This document shows positions 10,170 to 23,153 of a DNA stretch of 64,000 bases, piece by piece. Source of the stretch: Monilinia fructicola (lineage: Eukaryota > Ascomycota > Leotiomycetes > Helotiales > Sclerotiniaceae); NCBI GenBank assembly GCA_008692225.1, contig VICG01000014.1, positions 1,799,001 through 1,863,000 of the forward strand. The letters are read 5' to 3'. Position numbers and translations under genes: made by a program. The number at the start of each line of letters is the position of its first letter. The first letter of the stretch is position 1. The notes under the pieces are model-generated. The model saw nothing but the letters and a program-made list of their open reading frames with translations, had not been told where the DNA came from and made no database searches.

Positions 10170-12608
10170 AATCGTGAAAGTAGTAGGATTCTTAGTAAGT
10201 TGTTGCTTGACCGAATCTTGGTCTGTGGTACAAGAATATATATACTGATTGTTGATTTGTAAGTATGGAGAGTCGAGCCTTTGGTTTTTGGTCCCAAAAC
10301 GTCCCAGGTGGCCTAGATATCTTAGATCTGATGTATCTAAATCTACCGATACAAGGCGTAGTCGTAAATTCGTCAAATGATTTCGTAATTTCGTAAGGCT
10401 TAAGCAATGATGACGGAAAATGATATGAATAACTACCCCTCAAGTGAAACCTGTAGAGACCGTGCCGCAGCTATATGTATATATCCGTAGACCTTTCCTA
10501 GGCCAAGAAAAGAGATAGATGAATAAAATTGGAGAGGGAGGGTTGGTAGGAGAGTTTAAAGTTTGAAGCTCAGTAATGCATTGCCAACTTTGAAATGCTT
10601 GTGCTTGTGAGGTGAGAATAGGCGCGATGTTTATAGAAACGATGTGACAGGGACATGCAGGAAAAGGGTATGAAATCGGACTAAGCAAATAGGATATTTC
10701 ACTGATTTCCACGTACTACAGGATGACAGGTCAACAAGCTTCGGGGATGGTCATCAACCCTCATACTAGGCTTACAGACCCATATAAGGATTTAATGGTT
10801 CATGTGCTTCCTTGAAGCGCTGCGCAAGGATTTTCCGAGTTGAATTGGTAGAACGAGGAGTTACCTACTGTACGGATTAGGTCAGCATGCTCGAATAGGA
10901 CATTTTCGCAATAGCAAGTTGGAGTACTGGTAGTAGTAAACGAAGATAACGTAGCAGATTTGGGCTGAATCTGGGATTTCGGACTATCGGAGTGGACAAT
11001 TAGCAAGGGGGATGAGGGGCGCCTATGCAAGGGTTCTTGATGAATATCACACCGCTTGAGCGAATAGATTGACATGAAAGTTCAAGACGATTCAAGACGA
11101 TTGGTTGTTTCAAGGGGCATGGGATGAGTACGCCGTACTGTAAATTCTGTGGTGGCCAATTCTTATTTTAGGAACTTTGCAACTCAATTTGTTAAGGTTA
11201 CTTGCAATAATAATAAGAATATATTTCCCCTTAGTTTCTCCTGAAGCTTAGTGACCACTCTTGAAGTGTTATTTCGATGTAAAATTGTATACCGGTCGGA
11301 TGGATAGTGGCCACGATACACTAGAGTATGATAATACAATATTTGAAAATTGAAAATACCCATTATAGCCTTGTAGCCCTGTGAGATAACATGAGATAAG
11401 ATTGTTCAATACTTACTAGGTAGTAAGTAGATGATGCTCGAGTAGCTGAGAGGTTGTTAGGTCAATGTCGCTTAGTGAGTTGGTGATGCTATTGATACTA
11501 CCGTACTACATAAGGAACTACGTACGATTAGAACACTGCAAAAGCGAATGAGATCTATCATCTATGGGGTAGAACCTTGGTCATAACTTGGGTCTATTTC
11601 GGAGTGTCAATATGTTGCAATCGTTGCATGATAATGATGATGACGATGATGAATCACATAATGTACATACAATATTTACTTTGCTCATAGTCTCATACGT
11701 ACTATATCCACTAAGAGACAAATGAACATTCAAAAAGAGTACGAATACGTATAATATGACTTTCTTGGTAGATTCCGCAAAGTCGGCGCAGACACCAATA
11801 TGATTCACATTTGTATCTCAAAATAGATTCCGTAGATAAGTGTAAAGAAGATCTCCGAGTCCCGAACTCCACCATGATTCAGAATTAAAATAGAAATACT
11901 TGTACTCCGTACAGAGTACAGTACGGCATAAATATTCTTCCCTTATCCCTTATCCCTTATCCCTTATCCGTCCGTTATCCGATTTTAGACGATCATCAAT
12001 CCTCATTCTAAACTAGCTCTGGAGGTAGTAAGTAGACTGTAACTACTATACTGCTCCATACTTGCTGCCATCTATGGAAAAGGGAGTTGTCGTCTAGGTG
12101 TCACGTTCCTTATCGATAAGGTTGCCATGATTACATAACTCGTATATCTATGATGGGATGAATAATCTCCAGTAAATCCAGATTTTATCCGAGAATAATC
12201 CTTTTTATATTTACCATCACATCCACCCGTGGACTCTGTATACGTATAGCACGTATTGGACGTATAGCTATTATTCAGAGTACAATATACATGCAAATTA
12301 TCCTAGTCATCGACAGCAACCCTTCGTACTCTTGTCAAACATGGGATCTCTTGCTATCTATCATTGATGCCTTCTTTTAGATGTTTTAGATGAGACTCGA
12401 ACTCTCCAGCTAGTTCTATTCACATTCATCATCTAAACGAGACTGACGGCTTACGTTTGTTTGATACTGCGACAACTTCCAAAATGGAACCAAATCTTTG
12501 CTTATTCTTTCTACCCGTTTTGTTATCGCCAGCAAGCTCAGACTCATCCTCATCCTCATCCTCATACCCATACTCCTACTTCTCCTGGTACTACTAATCA
12601 TAATCACC
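10170..12608. other. Long intergenic region (2.4 kb)
   Basis: No credible gene. It contains scattered short palindromic GTACTCCGTAC-type motifs (for example 11903-11930), a tandem CCCTTAT run (about 11938-11970), and simple ATG/ATC-rich patches (11620-11660). Short minus-strand frames at 10800-11075 and 12416-12610 lack motifs. The right end is the presumed promoter of the polymerase gene. Confidence 0.45.
11938..11970. repeat. Short CCCTTAT tandem run
   Basis: About four to five direct copies of the heptamer CCCTTAT. It is unlike the usual fungal telomere unit TTAGGG, so it is best read as a simple intergenic microsatellite. Confidence 0.7.
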
Positions 12609-14635
12609 ATGGCAAGAAAGGATCATAGGATAATAATACATTTTGTTAGTCAGCCCCATTAGGATCTTCATATCCATAATATTTTGTCAAGAACCACGTC
12701 AGTCAATGAGTAAGTATCTATTCTAACCTGAGTTTCAAGGATTATGACTGCTTTTACGCGTCTGTATTCGAAAATGAGAATCCCGCTCTAAAATCAGTAC
12801 CTCTGGTAAACCTCTCAAGTGCCCCTCTCTGATCCGCGAAACATAGCTGACGCAATTAAAGGCTGTACAGCAGGTAAGCTTCATTGGCAAGGGCAATTCA
12901 AAATAGTACACAAAAGTTCTAAGAGCCAATTCAGAAACAGATCATCGTTACTTGCAATTATGAAGCTCGACGCCGAGGTCTTGGTAAATTGCAATTAATC
13001 AGTGAAGCCAAGAGAATATGTCCAGATGTTGTTATTGTTGTAGGAGAGGAGCTGGGTCGATTCCGTGATGCTTCAAAAATGCTATACAAACATTTGGAAA
13101 AGTTCAGTTGGTCGGGAAAAGTGGAACGGCTAGGATTCGATGAAGTGTTCATGGACGTCACAGATATTGTCGACTACAACGAGAAACTACTCAATCCTAA
13201 TGATTTGACCCACTCTTTCCTCCAGCTGGATCGTAGTGATCCCACTGCGGGGTTCACGTTCGATGCGACGATGATTGCTGGCCATGGTTACCCCGACTTG
13301 CAGCCATGCGGCGAAGCATCCCCTCAATACACATTGAATTCGGCGACCCCGAATAATGATCTCGAACTACTTACCCGATTGATTCTGGGTTCACATCTTG
13401 CCCAACATTTAAGATTGAGTCTAGAGGAGGACAAAGGTTATACTTCAACTGTTGGTATATCCACTAATAAGCTTTTAAGTAAATTAGTAGGCAACATCCA
13501 CAAGCCAAAAGGCCAAACAACTCTTCTTCCACCATATGAAGTATCGCCGAATGATGACGGACTGCAGAGTAATGTCACAATGTTCATCGATAGCCATGAT
13601 ATTGGTAAAATACCTGGTGTTGGGTTCAAGATGTCTCAACGTATTCGAAATCATGTTCTGTCACGTCCAGCTGAATTTGAAAGTGGGCTAATTTATGGAG
13701 GCACCAAAGAATCTGTCACTGCTCGTAATGTTCGTCTCTTTGATGGAATTGGCCCTGATACATTAGAGAAACTTCTTGGAGGGCCAGGAGCCGAAAAGGG
13801 CATTGGAGGTAAGGTTTGGGCATTGATCAATGGTCGCGATGATACAGATGTAAAGGATGCACGAAAGGTACCTTCTCAAATATCCATTGAGGATTCATAT
13901 ATCAAGCTTGATACAATGCCTCAATTAATGAAAGAGCTTCGAATGCTCGCGACAAGTTTATTGAATAGGATGTATCAAGATTTACTTGACGACGACGATG
14001 AATCCGAAACTCCATCGAAACGATGGATTGCTTACCCCAAAACAGTCCGATTATCCACAAGGCCTCGTCCGCCACTAAATGCAGATGGCACAAGACCGCG
14101 AAGCTTTAATAGGATCTCAAGATCTGGACCTCTGCCAAATTTTATCTTCAATTTAAAAGACGGTGTAGATGCTATTGTCGAGCGGCTTCTCCAAGAAACA
14201 CTAGTTCCCATGTTCCGGAAATTGCATCCACAAAGATCGGATTGGAACTTAAGTTTGGTTAACATTGGAGTAACCAATATGGTCGAAGCCGCAAGTGAGG
14301 ATGGATCTGGTGGTGGTAGAAATATCAGTCTCATGTTCAAGCGACAAGAAGCCACCCTCAAAGAGTGGAAAGTTGAGGACCGAGATGTTCCGCCTGATTT
14401 TGCTAGAAATGAGATTAAGATTCCTGCAAGTGAGCCTATCCAGGCTGAACATATTTCTAAACCAATTATGGGCTCTGAGGATGTAGTATACATCTCGCAA
14501 GATACTGCAGATGAGCAGGACCTCTGGGATGAGGATGAATTCGAGTTAGATAATCGTGAGATCTGCCACGTATGTGGTGCGATGATGCCCGCGTTTGCTA
14601 TGCCAGCTCATGAAAGATTTCACACCTTGGAATGA
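12609..14635 (+). CDS. Y-family DNA polymerase iota-like translesion polymerase
   Basis: Four exons: 12609-12644, 12740-12805, 12862-12873, 12935-14635. The join is 1815 nt, 604 residues. Translesion polymerases copy past damaged bases in the nucleus. Seen: palm motif HFDYDCFYASVFE created by joining exons 1 and 2; AVQQ from a 12 nt microexon; KQIIVTCNYEARRRGLGKLQ; and the metal-binding VERLGFDEVFMDVTD, which closely follows the polymerase iota form of the Y-family active site. A helix-hairpin segment (IPGVGFKMSQRI) and a little-finger region follow. The C-terminus carries a C2H2-like CHVCGAMMPAFAMPAHERFH, resembling ubiquitin-binding zinc fingers of this family. I chose the acceptor at 12934 rather than 12940 because it restores the family QQK residue. 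Confidence 0.9.
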
Positions 14636-17042
14636 ATTATCGTCATACAATTGATGACTTTCCAATCCTCGGATGATCTTTTGAACAAACCGGGACCCTT
14701 TAAAAACCAGTTAAACAAGGGCTATTTTGAGATTCCGATGAATTGTTGTCTGTGCTCTATAAGACAGTACTGGGTATTTACAGGATTTAGGAGCTTCTGT
14801 GAAATCTGTCCGCACCCGCGCAGGATACCGAAGAAGCAAGAAGCAAGAAGCGGTCTGGGAACGTGCAGAATTCGCTACTGCTACACGGGAAGTTAATTGT
14901 GCAGAAAATGAAAAGAAAAATTTACATGCACGGTTCCATATCCCTGGCGTTTCTTGAACCGCCATCACCTACCAAAGGGGCAACTTGCGCAAAAGGATTC
15001 GTTACCGAATGATGCACGTCCAAAAATAGTCTCGCGCGGGTCATCTGAAGACAGCAAAGTTGGACCACAATTTGCTTACTTTGATGACGGGATAAAAATA
15101 TCCAATTCCATGATTTGTTCTTGAGGGGTTCGATCTCTCACTAAATTGTTGTGTGTTGGTATGAAGTGGCGTCCCAAAACGAACCTGCATGGTATCTCTC
15201 GTCTATGTTTTTTGACCATCTTGAAATGCTGCAAGTGTCATGATTATAAGACATTGACTACGTCCATTTGATTGATTTACTAGAAGGTAATACCCCTCGA
15301 AATAGATAAGCACCCTCAATGTTCTTTACCTGCTCCCCTCCCCTCCCCGCCCTTTACCTTCCCCCTAACAACATCGTAGCCAATCTATCGGGGAAAAATC
15401 TCTCAACTGTTTCAATGACTATCCTCACTAGCGATAAATATTCTCCTACACCCCTTGCAAACTAACCATAACCTAACTCAAACCCAAATCCGTTACTCTT
15501 ACATCAAATCATCAAGATACAACCCTATATACTGTCTACCCAAAATAAGCGCCATGATCATGAAAATTTCAAATTATAAACGCAACACTAATCCATCAAT
15601 AGATTGATTCTTCAAACACTAGATGAGATGCATACTTATCCATTGAATTTGAACAGTTTCTAAAATTGTTAAAATCCTTTCATCTTTCCGGTGTACATCC
15701 CGGGAAGTATTTTGCTTCTATGGATCACCTCACAGATTCCTTTGTCGGGCCAATCTTGCTTGGATTGTATAGTGTAGACTCTCCTTTCAATACTCATGTG
15801 TTTGATGATGAGTTTGATCGCCCATCTCCTGCACCATGGTCATGAACATACTTTATGATAATTGGGGTCTATACTTGCGTACCCACCAACATACCTGCAC
15901 TTCCAAGTCTTACAAACATAGCGATATACAAATCCCCATTCTTCCCCGCCCATTTTCAATCTCTCTACCCTCTGATCTCTCTCCCCTCAAACACCTAGCT
16001 AGAATCATCGTTCTCTCCCAGCTCAAATCGCCCCAACTCAACCCATCTACCACCTCTCCCCTCACCATGCCCACAACGATCTCCTCGATCCAGACACCCC
16101 ATCTTCAACACCACCAGGATATATCCGCCAAATACTGTACATCCCAAAAAACCTAACATGCAGAATCAAAAGTATGCACTACCCTCAGTCGCCGCCAGAA
16201 TTCATAAACGTGTTCCCTTGAGCTTTGCAATTCCTAGCTCTGCCCCCAAAAAGAAAAACGTAGAGATATAGCCAGATATGGCGACCACCTCTCCTCTTAC
16301 ACCACCGCATCCCTCATCAAACACTAATAACTCCACTAACCCTTCCCTGCCCTTTCACTATCACCATTCCAAAAAATCCCACATCCTCTCACACCCGCCC
16401 CCAAATCCCCAACACCCCAACCGGCAAAAGATGAATCACCCCTCCCAAAAAAATCACAAAAGAGATGATGACTTAGCAAGTCCCAGTTTCTAAGAGAACG
16501 TTAGTATTGGGTACAGATGAGAGGATGTATGGAGGAGAAGAGCTTACCGATCTGGGGACCTCCGGGTTATGAGCCCGGCGCGCTTCCACTGCGCCAACTT
16601 GCTTTTGATGCTATGTTGTTTGATGCTGGTCGGGATGGGATTTTGAATATATATACGAGAGCAAAATCAAGTGGGGTGGTGGATGAAAGTGGAGTGGGGA
16701 AGAATGTAAGCGAGGGGTTTTTTATTGGGGCCAGGAGGTTAGTAGGGTAGGGTTTTGTTCTCTTTTGAGGTAACTTTATAACCCCAGGGTTTGAATTCAT
16801 TGTTGTCTATAGACAGGGATTCATCTATTCATAATACTTTGGTATTGCTATTATATTATTACAACTGCTTTAAATCTAGTTTGAATACAGATCCTTAAAA
16901 AGAAAGTGGAATACTTCATACAAAAAAACTAAAAAGTCAGATGCGATATCTTAGCAATGAAATGACGGTAAGATTTCGGGTAAATGAGTTCTCATGAATG
17001 AAACTCTCATCCATTCACATGGTAATTCCTACCACCACCGTC
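14636..17042. other. Long intergenic region (2.4 kb) with tRNA fragment
   Basis: No protein gene that I can support. The central part (15300-16480) is C/T/A-rich with many CCTC/CACC patches and no conserved frame. A tRNA-Met-like fragment lies at 16548-16603 (listed separately). The right end is the 3' side of xanthine dehydrogenase. Confidence 0.5.
16548..16603 (-). pseudogene. 3'-truncated tRNA-Met(CAU)-like sequence
   Basis: On the minus strand the sequence matches the first about 56 positions of a eukaryotic tRNA: acceptor 5' strand AGCAAGT, an A-box/D-arm GGCGCAGTGGAAGCGC, an anticodon arm CCGGG-CTCATAA-CCCGG with anticodon CAT, variable loop, and the 5' half of the T arm ending GATCG. 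The expected TGGGG partner and 3' acceptor strand (ACTTGCT) are absent; the sequence continues as GTAAGCTCTTC. The B box is thus broken. It could be a tRNA relic, or a tRNA-derived head of a lost short retroelement. It is unlikely to give a functional tRNA. Confidence 0.68.
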
Positions 17043-20000
17043 CTAAATACTCATGAAGAAGCTTTTCTCGCCCTCCTTCGGTTTTACCTCCGCTCTCTTC
17101 AAAATTGGATCCGCACAACTGATTCTGATTCTCTCTGGCGTAGCTGGACTTTCCAATCTTAACAGTCCTCCGCCCTTAATATCCTCTCCAATCTCCGCAG
17201 TTACACCATACTCTTTCCTAGCAGCCTTCAACGCATCTCTGATAGCAAAAAAGACCGCACTACCCATAAACAATGGCGGCTCACCCACTCCTCTACTTCT
17301 CTGGATAGTTTTCAGCTCCTCCCATTCCACGCCTTTGAGTAGAGAGACGTTGAACTGTTGTGGAATATCTCTAAACCCCGGAATCTTGTATGCACCAGGT
17401 CCTCGAGTTGCGAGTTGTCCTGCCATTGGTCCGGCGCGGAACCAGAGTGATTCTTCAGTAGTGAATAATCCCATTCCTTGGACAAAAGCACCTTCAATTT
17501 GTCCATAGTCAATAGACGGATTGATGGAGCGCCCAACGTCCATTTTAATATCAGAGCGCAGACATGTCCAATCACCAGTTAGAGTATCGATTTCAACTTC
17601 CGAGGCTGTAACGCCTTGTGTAAAATAGAAGAACATTTGTCCGGTATTAGGACCCCAAGTATAACCGATATCTGGAGTTTTGTAAAATCCATTCGCAGAA
17701 AGGTTAACACGGTCAAAGTAGGCTGCATGAGCCAACTCTTTCATTGTAGCATTAGGGCCGAAATTTCTCTCGGTATGGAGCAAGTCGTTCGTTGATTTGA
17801 GCGCAAGCGTTGAAAATGGCATATCCGTTTAAATCAGAGGAAGCTGACGCAGCAGTAGAAGACGTATTGGCAACTGTATTCGTGGCAGTTTCTGAGATGA
17901 ATACATTGGACAAAGGAACCCCAAGCGCTTCAGCTGCTACCATCATCATCTTTGTATGAAGACCTTGACCCATTTCAGTACCACCATGGGCCACAAGAAC
18001 AGATCCATCGTGGTAGATATGAAACTAGTGCTCCAGCTTGATTAAGGAAAAGGGCAGTGAAAGATATACCAAATTTTGTAGGTATAATCGAAAGCCCCCT
18101 CTTTTTCCATTTATGTTCTGCGTTGAACTTTGTGATTGCTTCTCGCCTGGTAGCATAATTTGACTCTTCTTGGACTTGCTTATACATTATTGGTACATGC
18201 CAGTCTTTCAAAGCCTGGTTGAAATGAGTTTGCTCGTTCGCCTTGTAGAAGTTGATTTCTCTGAGCTTTTCTGCTGGCATCCCGAGACGGTCCGCGACTT
18301 CTTCGATATATGATTCTGCCATAAATAGACCTTGTGGTCCCCCAAATCCTCGGAATGCAGTATTTGACATCGTATTCGTTTTGCAAACACGACCTCGGAC
18401 GTGAATATTAGGAATCATGTAACAATTATCAGAATGTGACAATGACCGATCTAGAACAGCACCAGAAAGGTCTTGCGTCCAACCTCCATTGCAAAACATA
18501 TCTAAATCAAGTGCCTGAATTTTACCATCCTTGTTGATAGCAACTTTCCATCGGGACAAGAAAGGATGCCTTTGGCCAGATGTAATCATATCTTCATCAC
18601 GATTGAGCATACAACGAACTGGCCGTCCAGTCTTTTTGGCCGCAAGAGATACAATTCCACAAAGCTGTATGGAACGAGTCTCTTTTCCACCAAAGCCCCC
18701 TCCAAGTCTCTTAACCTTACTTACAACTTTATTTGCAGCAACGTCGCAGACCTGTGCTACATAAGTTTGGCTGATATAATGTTAGCTGGGATGATAGCGG
18801 CATCTAACTTTACTTACGTTTCGGTTGGATTTTGGGTTCCAGACCAAAATTTCCATTTTCTCCATCCTCAATCAATTTTAGGTATCGCAAACACAAGCTT
18901 GCGTTTCTAGATAGAAATGCTCCTGCCCACCAATTCTAGAAACTCCACTAAACACATGATCCGCCTTTTCAAATGCCTTTTCTGGTTCTCCTTTCTTTAT
19001 GTACCTATAATGATCGAAGAAACTTTCTTTCTCAATAGCTTCCTCCATTGTAAATATGGCTGGCAAATCCTCATATTCAACCTTGACAGCTCGTGCTCCT
19101 GCAGATGCATGTGCTGCACTATCAGCAAGAACTATACCAATTGGTTGACCTGTTGTAAATACTTCATCAACAGCAAAGAAAGTTTCGTCACAGACTGGTG
19201 CTCCCCAGCAATTTGCCTCGGGACTTGGCATATCGGTGTGGTCAACATATTGAACCACACCAGGCAGATCCAGTGCAGGAGCATAATTGACACTTGTGAT
19301 CTTAGCATGGGCCTTTGTTGATAGAACCAAGCATCCATATAACTCGTTCTTCTGGACTGGTATGTCGTCGGTATATTGTGCTTCGCCACATGTTTGCTTT
19401 AATGCTGCTACGTGTGGACTTGCCTTTCCAAGAACATTCTGTTGGTAAGCAACGGTTGCTTCTCGATCTTCTTTACCAAATGATATCATGCGTTCGATCT
19501 CAGGTATGGCTTGAGCATCTACTTCCAAATCTTTGACCTCGAGTTGCGACAGAATTTCGTGATAAAAGCGATAGAAGAAGCCGAATGCAAGAGATTTGCG
19601 ATAAGTCGCCATCCCTCCTGGCACGCTAAAAACTCAGGTTAAAATCCTCTTCCAGTGCATTCATGGTTCCCTCTAATGTTGCAGGGTCTGTAAACTTCTT
19701 GCCTAATAAATAAGCACCAGCTTTTCTTGCTGAGATCGTGGTTGGAGCCATTCCTCCGTATACTAGGCTTGTACTGGTTACGACCTGTGAATCATCGATG
19801 GCAACTCTAAGAGCTGCATTTACAATGGCAATATCGTCATCTTTTCGTTTCGACTGCTTGTAGGCCCTCAGGTATTCCCCCTTTTGTGTCACAGGTATCC
19901 GAATGCTTGCAATGATTGCATCCGGAGCAAGCGCAGTCAATCTGTAGCCTTTGAAAAACTCAGACATGGGGATTTCGGTCACCTTGTCCAAAGACCTTGC

Positions 20001-21390
20001 GATCAAAATAGCGTTTGATGCAACGAATACGGGGTTGAGATCAGATATAGGAGAAGCAGTAGCTAGATTCCCTGCGGGTGTACCGACGTTTCTAATTTGT
20101 CGCCCAGCAAAGTATTTTAATTGCTTATGGATGGCTCTATGGATACAGTTAGTACAGAAGACTTATCACATGGTAGCCAGATTTCGTTAGCTGGTATTAT
20201 CAGTGGGAAGAATGACAGATTCCCATTGAAAGACTTGAAAAGTACCAAACTATGAGACTATCGTAAATTGAAAAACGAAAAAGAGAAAAAAAACATATAC
20301 TGACTTGAATACTTGTCCATTTTCAGGCCCATAGTGTTTTCTCTGCCTCTTGAACAATCGACTCCAAATCTGTCAGTATGACATTGCCACCAATCTCCAG
20401 ATGATCGTCTTTGAATGAGAATTGTCTCAATTCAGGGATATCCCCCACAAAAACCGAGGTTGTGTATTGCATAGCCTTGAACTTGATCTCAATTTGGGTT
20501 TCTGTGCTTCCACCAATGATCTTAGCGGATGGATAAAAAACACTCTTGATCTCCAAAAGTTGTTCCATGGTTACTGGACGATACCACTTTTTCCTTTTAT
20601 TGCCAAACGCTAGAGGCTTGAATTCATGTCTTCTAAGTGGAGGAGGAAATATGAGTTCAGTATCCGGGTTATACTCAATGAATCCAGGAGGTGTAAATCG
20701 CTTGATGGGTTGATCATCTTTCAATTCATTCTTACAGCATCCACCGCTACCTTCACTCTTCTCCATACAGCATCCGCCTCCACCGTTTGCTTTAGATTTG
20801 CCACATCCAGCCCCCGAACTGAAAGTCTGAGCTGCATCTAGAATTGGGCGATATCCTGTGCATCGGCAAAGATTCCCATCAAAAGCTTCTTCTACGTCGT
20901 GTTCCGAAGGATTTGAATCATTCCGTAAAAGAGCATACAAGCTCATAACTATACCTGGTGTACAGAACCCACATTGACTCCCGTTTCCTTTCGCAATTCT
21001 CTCTTGCGTAGGGTGCGGCCTCTTTGTATTACCGATTCCCTCAACTGTTATAACGTGCTTTCCATCGACACTGACCAGTGGTGCCAAGCATGCATTCACG
21101 CTTGCATGATATATTTTCTTGGTGGTAGGGTTGTATTGCGAGACAACAACTGTGCAAGCCCCACAGCCCCCCTCTGCGCAACCCAGCTTTGTACCTGTAA
21201 GGCCTATGCCGCGAAGATACTCGAGCAGAGTAATTTCGGGATCCATATTATCAATAACAACTCGCGTGCCATTCAGATAGAAACGAAGGGTATCATCGTA
21301 GGTCGTCGTAACAGAGGAAAGGGATTGACTGGAAGCAAGCGGAACCGCAGGCTCTGGGGAAGGATCTGGAGAAACGGCAATGGGCGCCAT
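17043..21390 (-). CDS. Xanthine dehydrogenase (purine hydroxylase), frame broken at several homopolymers
   Basis: Three exons on the minus strand: 21390-20305, 20136-18818, 18770-17043 (introns 168 and 47 nt). The enzyme oxidises hypoxanthine and xanthine to urate in purine catabolism. Domains in order: 2Fe-2S I ([11 protein letters not shown]), 2Fe-2S II (CGFCTPG and NLCRCTGYR), a Cys-rich linker ([17 protein letters not shown]) known in fungal homologues, an FAD domain ([11 protein letters not shown]), and molybdopterin domains ([47 protein letters not shown] with the catalytic Glu). Eight single extra A/T bases break the frame: at about 20337, 19628, four in 18845-18892, 18022 and 17761. 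Without them the length is 4125 nt, 1374 residues, normal for the family. No substitution-type stops and intact splice sites suggest consensus error more than decay. Confidence 0.88.
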
Positions 21391-23153
21391 TTTCAGTTGC
21401 GATGTTGAAATTGTTCTGGGTTTTTTATCAAAGAATTGGAGTTGCCAATCAATCTGGCCCTTTCAATATCCCAGTGAAACCTGTATACTGAACGTTGCGC
21501 TTAGATAAATTCACCAAGCTCCTTTATTCAAGTCCCCGTTCCAGATATAGGTTCTGCCAACAAGATATTTTCAGTGCTCCTCGGATATTAGTTGTATTGA
21601 AGTGATTGGAAGTATTAGAAGCAGAAAAGAAAAGGACAAGAAATGTAGATACTTCTTCGAAGGGGAGATAATACTCTATCGGACCTGCTGCTTATCTCGT
21701 AGCTCAAACCCATGGAGATCCCCGATAGTTTTAACCCTTACAGCCAATCCCCAGATGTTTTGGAAGATCCAGGGATTCAGTAAAGGCGGGGTCGAGATGA
21801 TCTAAAGAGGCAATCATTCCCATGTAGGTTAGAGATACAAGGGGATTTGGTTGTACATCTTCAATGAAGGTGTAAGAAACTGAACATTTACCGTTGATAC
21901 TGTTGATACCGTTGATGTCGTTGATATTGGAAGGTCATTGGGCTCCAAAATTTTGCTTATCATCTCATTACCTTCATTCGTTGAGTAAGTCAAACTTGAT
22001 ATGCGAGGATGTTTCCGTTGCTTGGGTGGATATTGAGTGGGTTTGAAGGCCAAGAACACTGGTGGAACATGAAGCTTAGCCAAACCACCACCTCGGATGT
22101 CGCCGGTCACCTTATTAGTCAGGATCTGCTTACATAATTTCCGTTGTAATATCAAACAGCACCCCCTTTCATCAAACAACAAACAACGAATAAACGGTTC
22201 ATGGGAACAGATTTCTGTACCACAACTGAAGGAGCTCGTGGCTTGTGATTCAATATTCATATCTGCATATATGCAGACCTCTGATACATCCGCAATACTT
22301 CCCTTCTTTCTTATACATTGGAGCACTACATCGGATCCACCGTTTCGGTTGTGACATTCATGATATCTCGTTTGATATTGGTAGCTATGGAAACTTCATA
22401 CTCAAATATCCCATTTCGATTCAACTACTAGCTACCTACCTCCTACCTGTTCATGTCGGAAGTGAAATTCATATGATTGAATCTCTGATGCCTCGATACT
22501 GGCAATCATGATGATCCGTCGGCGTGTCTGATTAATCTATATCCTCAACTGGGCATGTGTGGTCTTGGTTTGTAAGCCTTTCTTCTATAAAATTTGCGGT
22601 ATTTCCCCAATCTATTATGTTTGCGGACTACCATCAATGCTTTTGATTTCTTTATGAACAGCATATTTTTGCTACTGTTATTCATATGGGTAAAAATACA
22701 TTGGCTCATATCATCAAGGCTCAAATATTCTCCCTAGGGTCACCGAGTATGCATGATTGAGGCGTATGCTGTCTTGTTGGATTGGAATATATAAAGGTTT
22801 TATATGAATGAGATACATCACGATATGATGTTCTTGTGTACATCTGGGTTTGACTTTGCTAAATCTTTAGCTATTCAGCTCTCGGACTGAAAGTCAGCCA
22901 CTTTCAATGCTCAACATATAAGTGCCTGCTGAGTGCTGAGTTATGTACTGAAAGCGGAGGTTTTATTTACGCTCTGTTTGCACGTATGGTCATACTTTAG
23001 ACATTTGAAGTCTTGACCATTCTCAAAATGTACTTCAAATTAAGTTATGGTAGACACCTGCCATTTATCACATTGCAAGGTAGCTCTCACACCATCAATC
23101 CGACTCAAAGACCTAACTAATTTCTATTTTGAGCCTCCCCTTCCTTTCAAAAC
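21391..23153. other. Intergenic region (1.8 kb)
   Basis: Presumed promoter of xanthine dehydrogenase on the left. A minus-strand frame of 165 codons at 21829-22326 includes a small TSTVSTVSTV repeat but no known motif; I do not call it. Nothing else seen. Confidence 0.4.

Noticed and set aside
11938..11970. Telomere-like repeat
   Set aside because: CCCTTAT is not the fungal telomere unit and the run is very short and internal.
17043..21390. Reading xanthine dehydrogenase as a decayed pseudogene
   Set aside because: All eight breaks are extra bases in short A/T runs, with no stop substitutions, intact splice sites and the same type of break in SEC6 and uL30m.
21829..22326. Minus-strand frame of 165 codons
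   Set aside because: No motif, no splice context and a simple TSTVSTVSTV stretch; might be real but I cannot support it.
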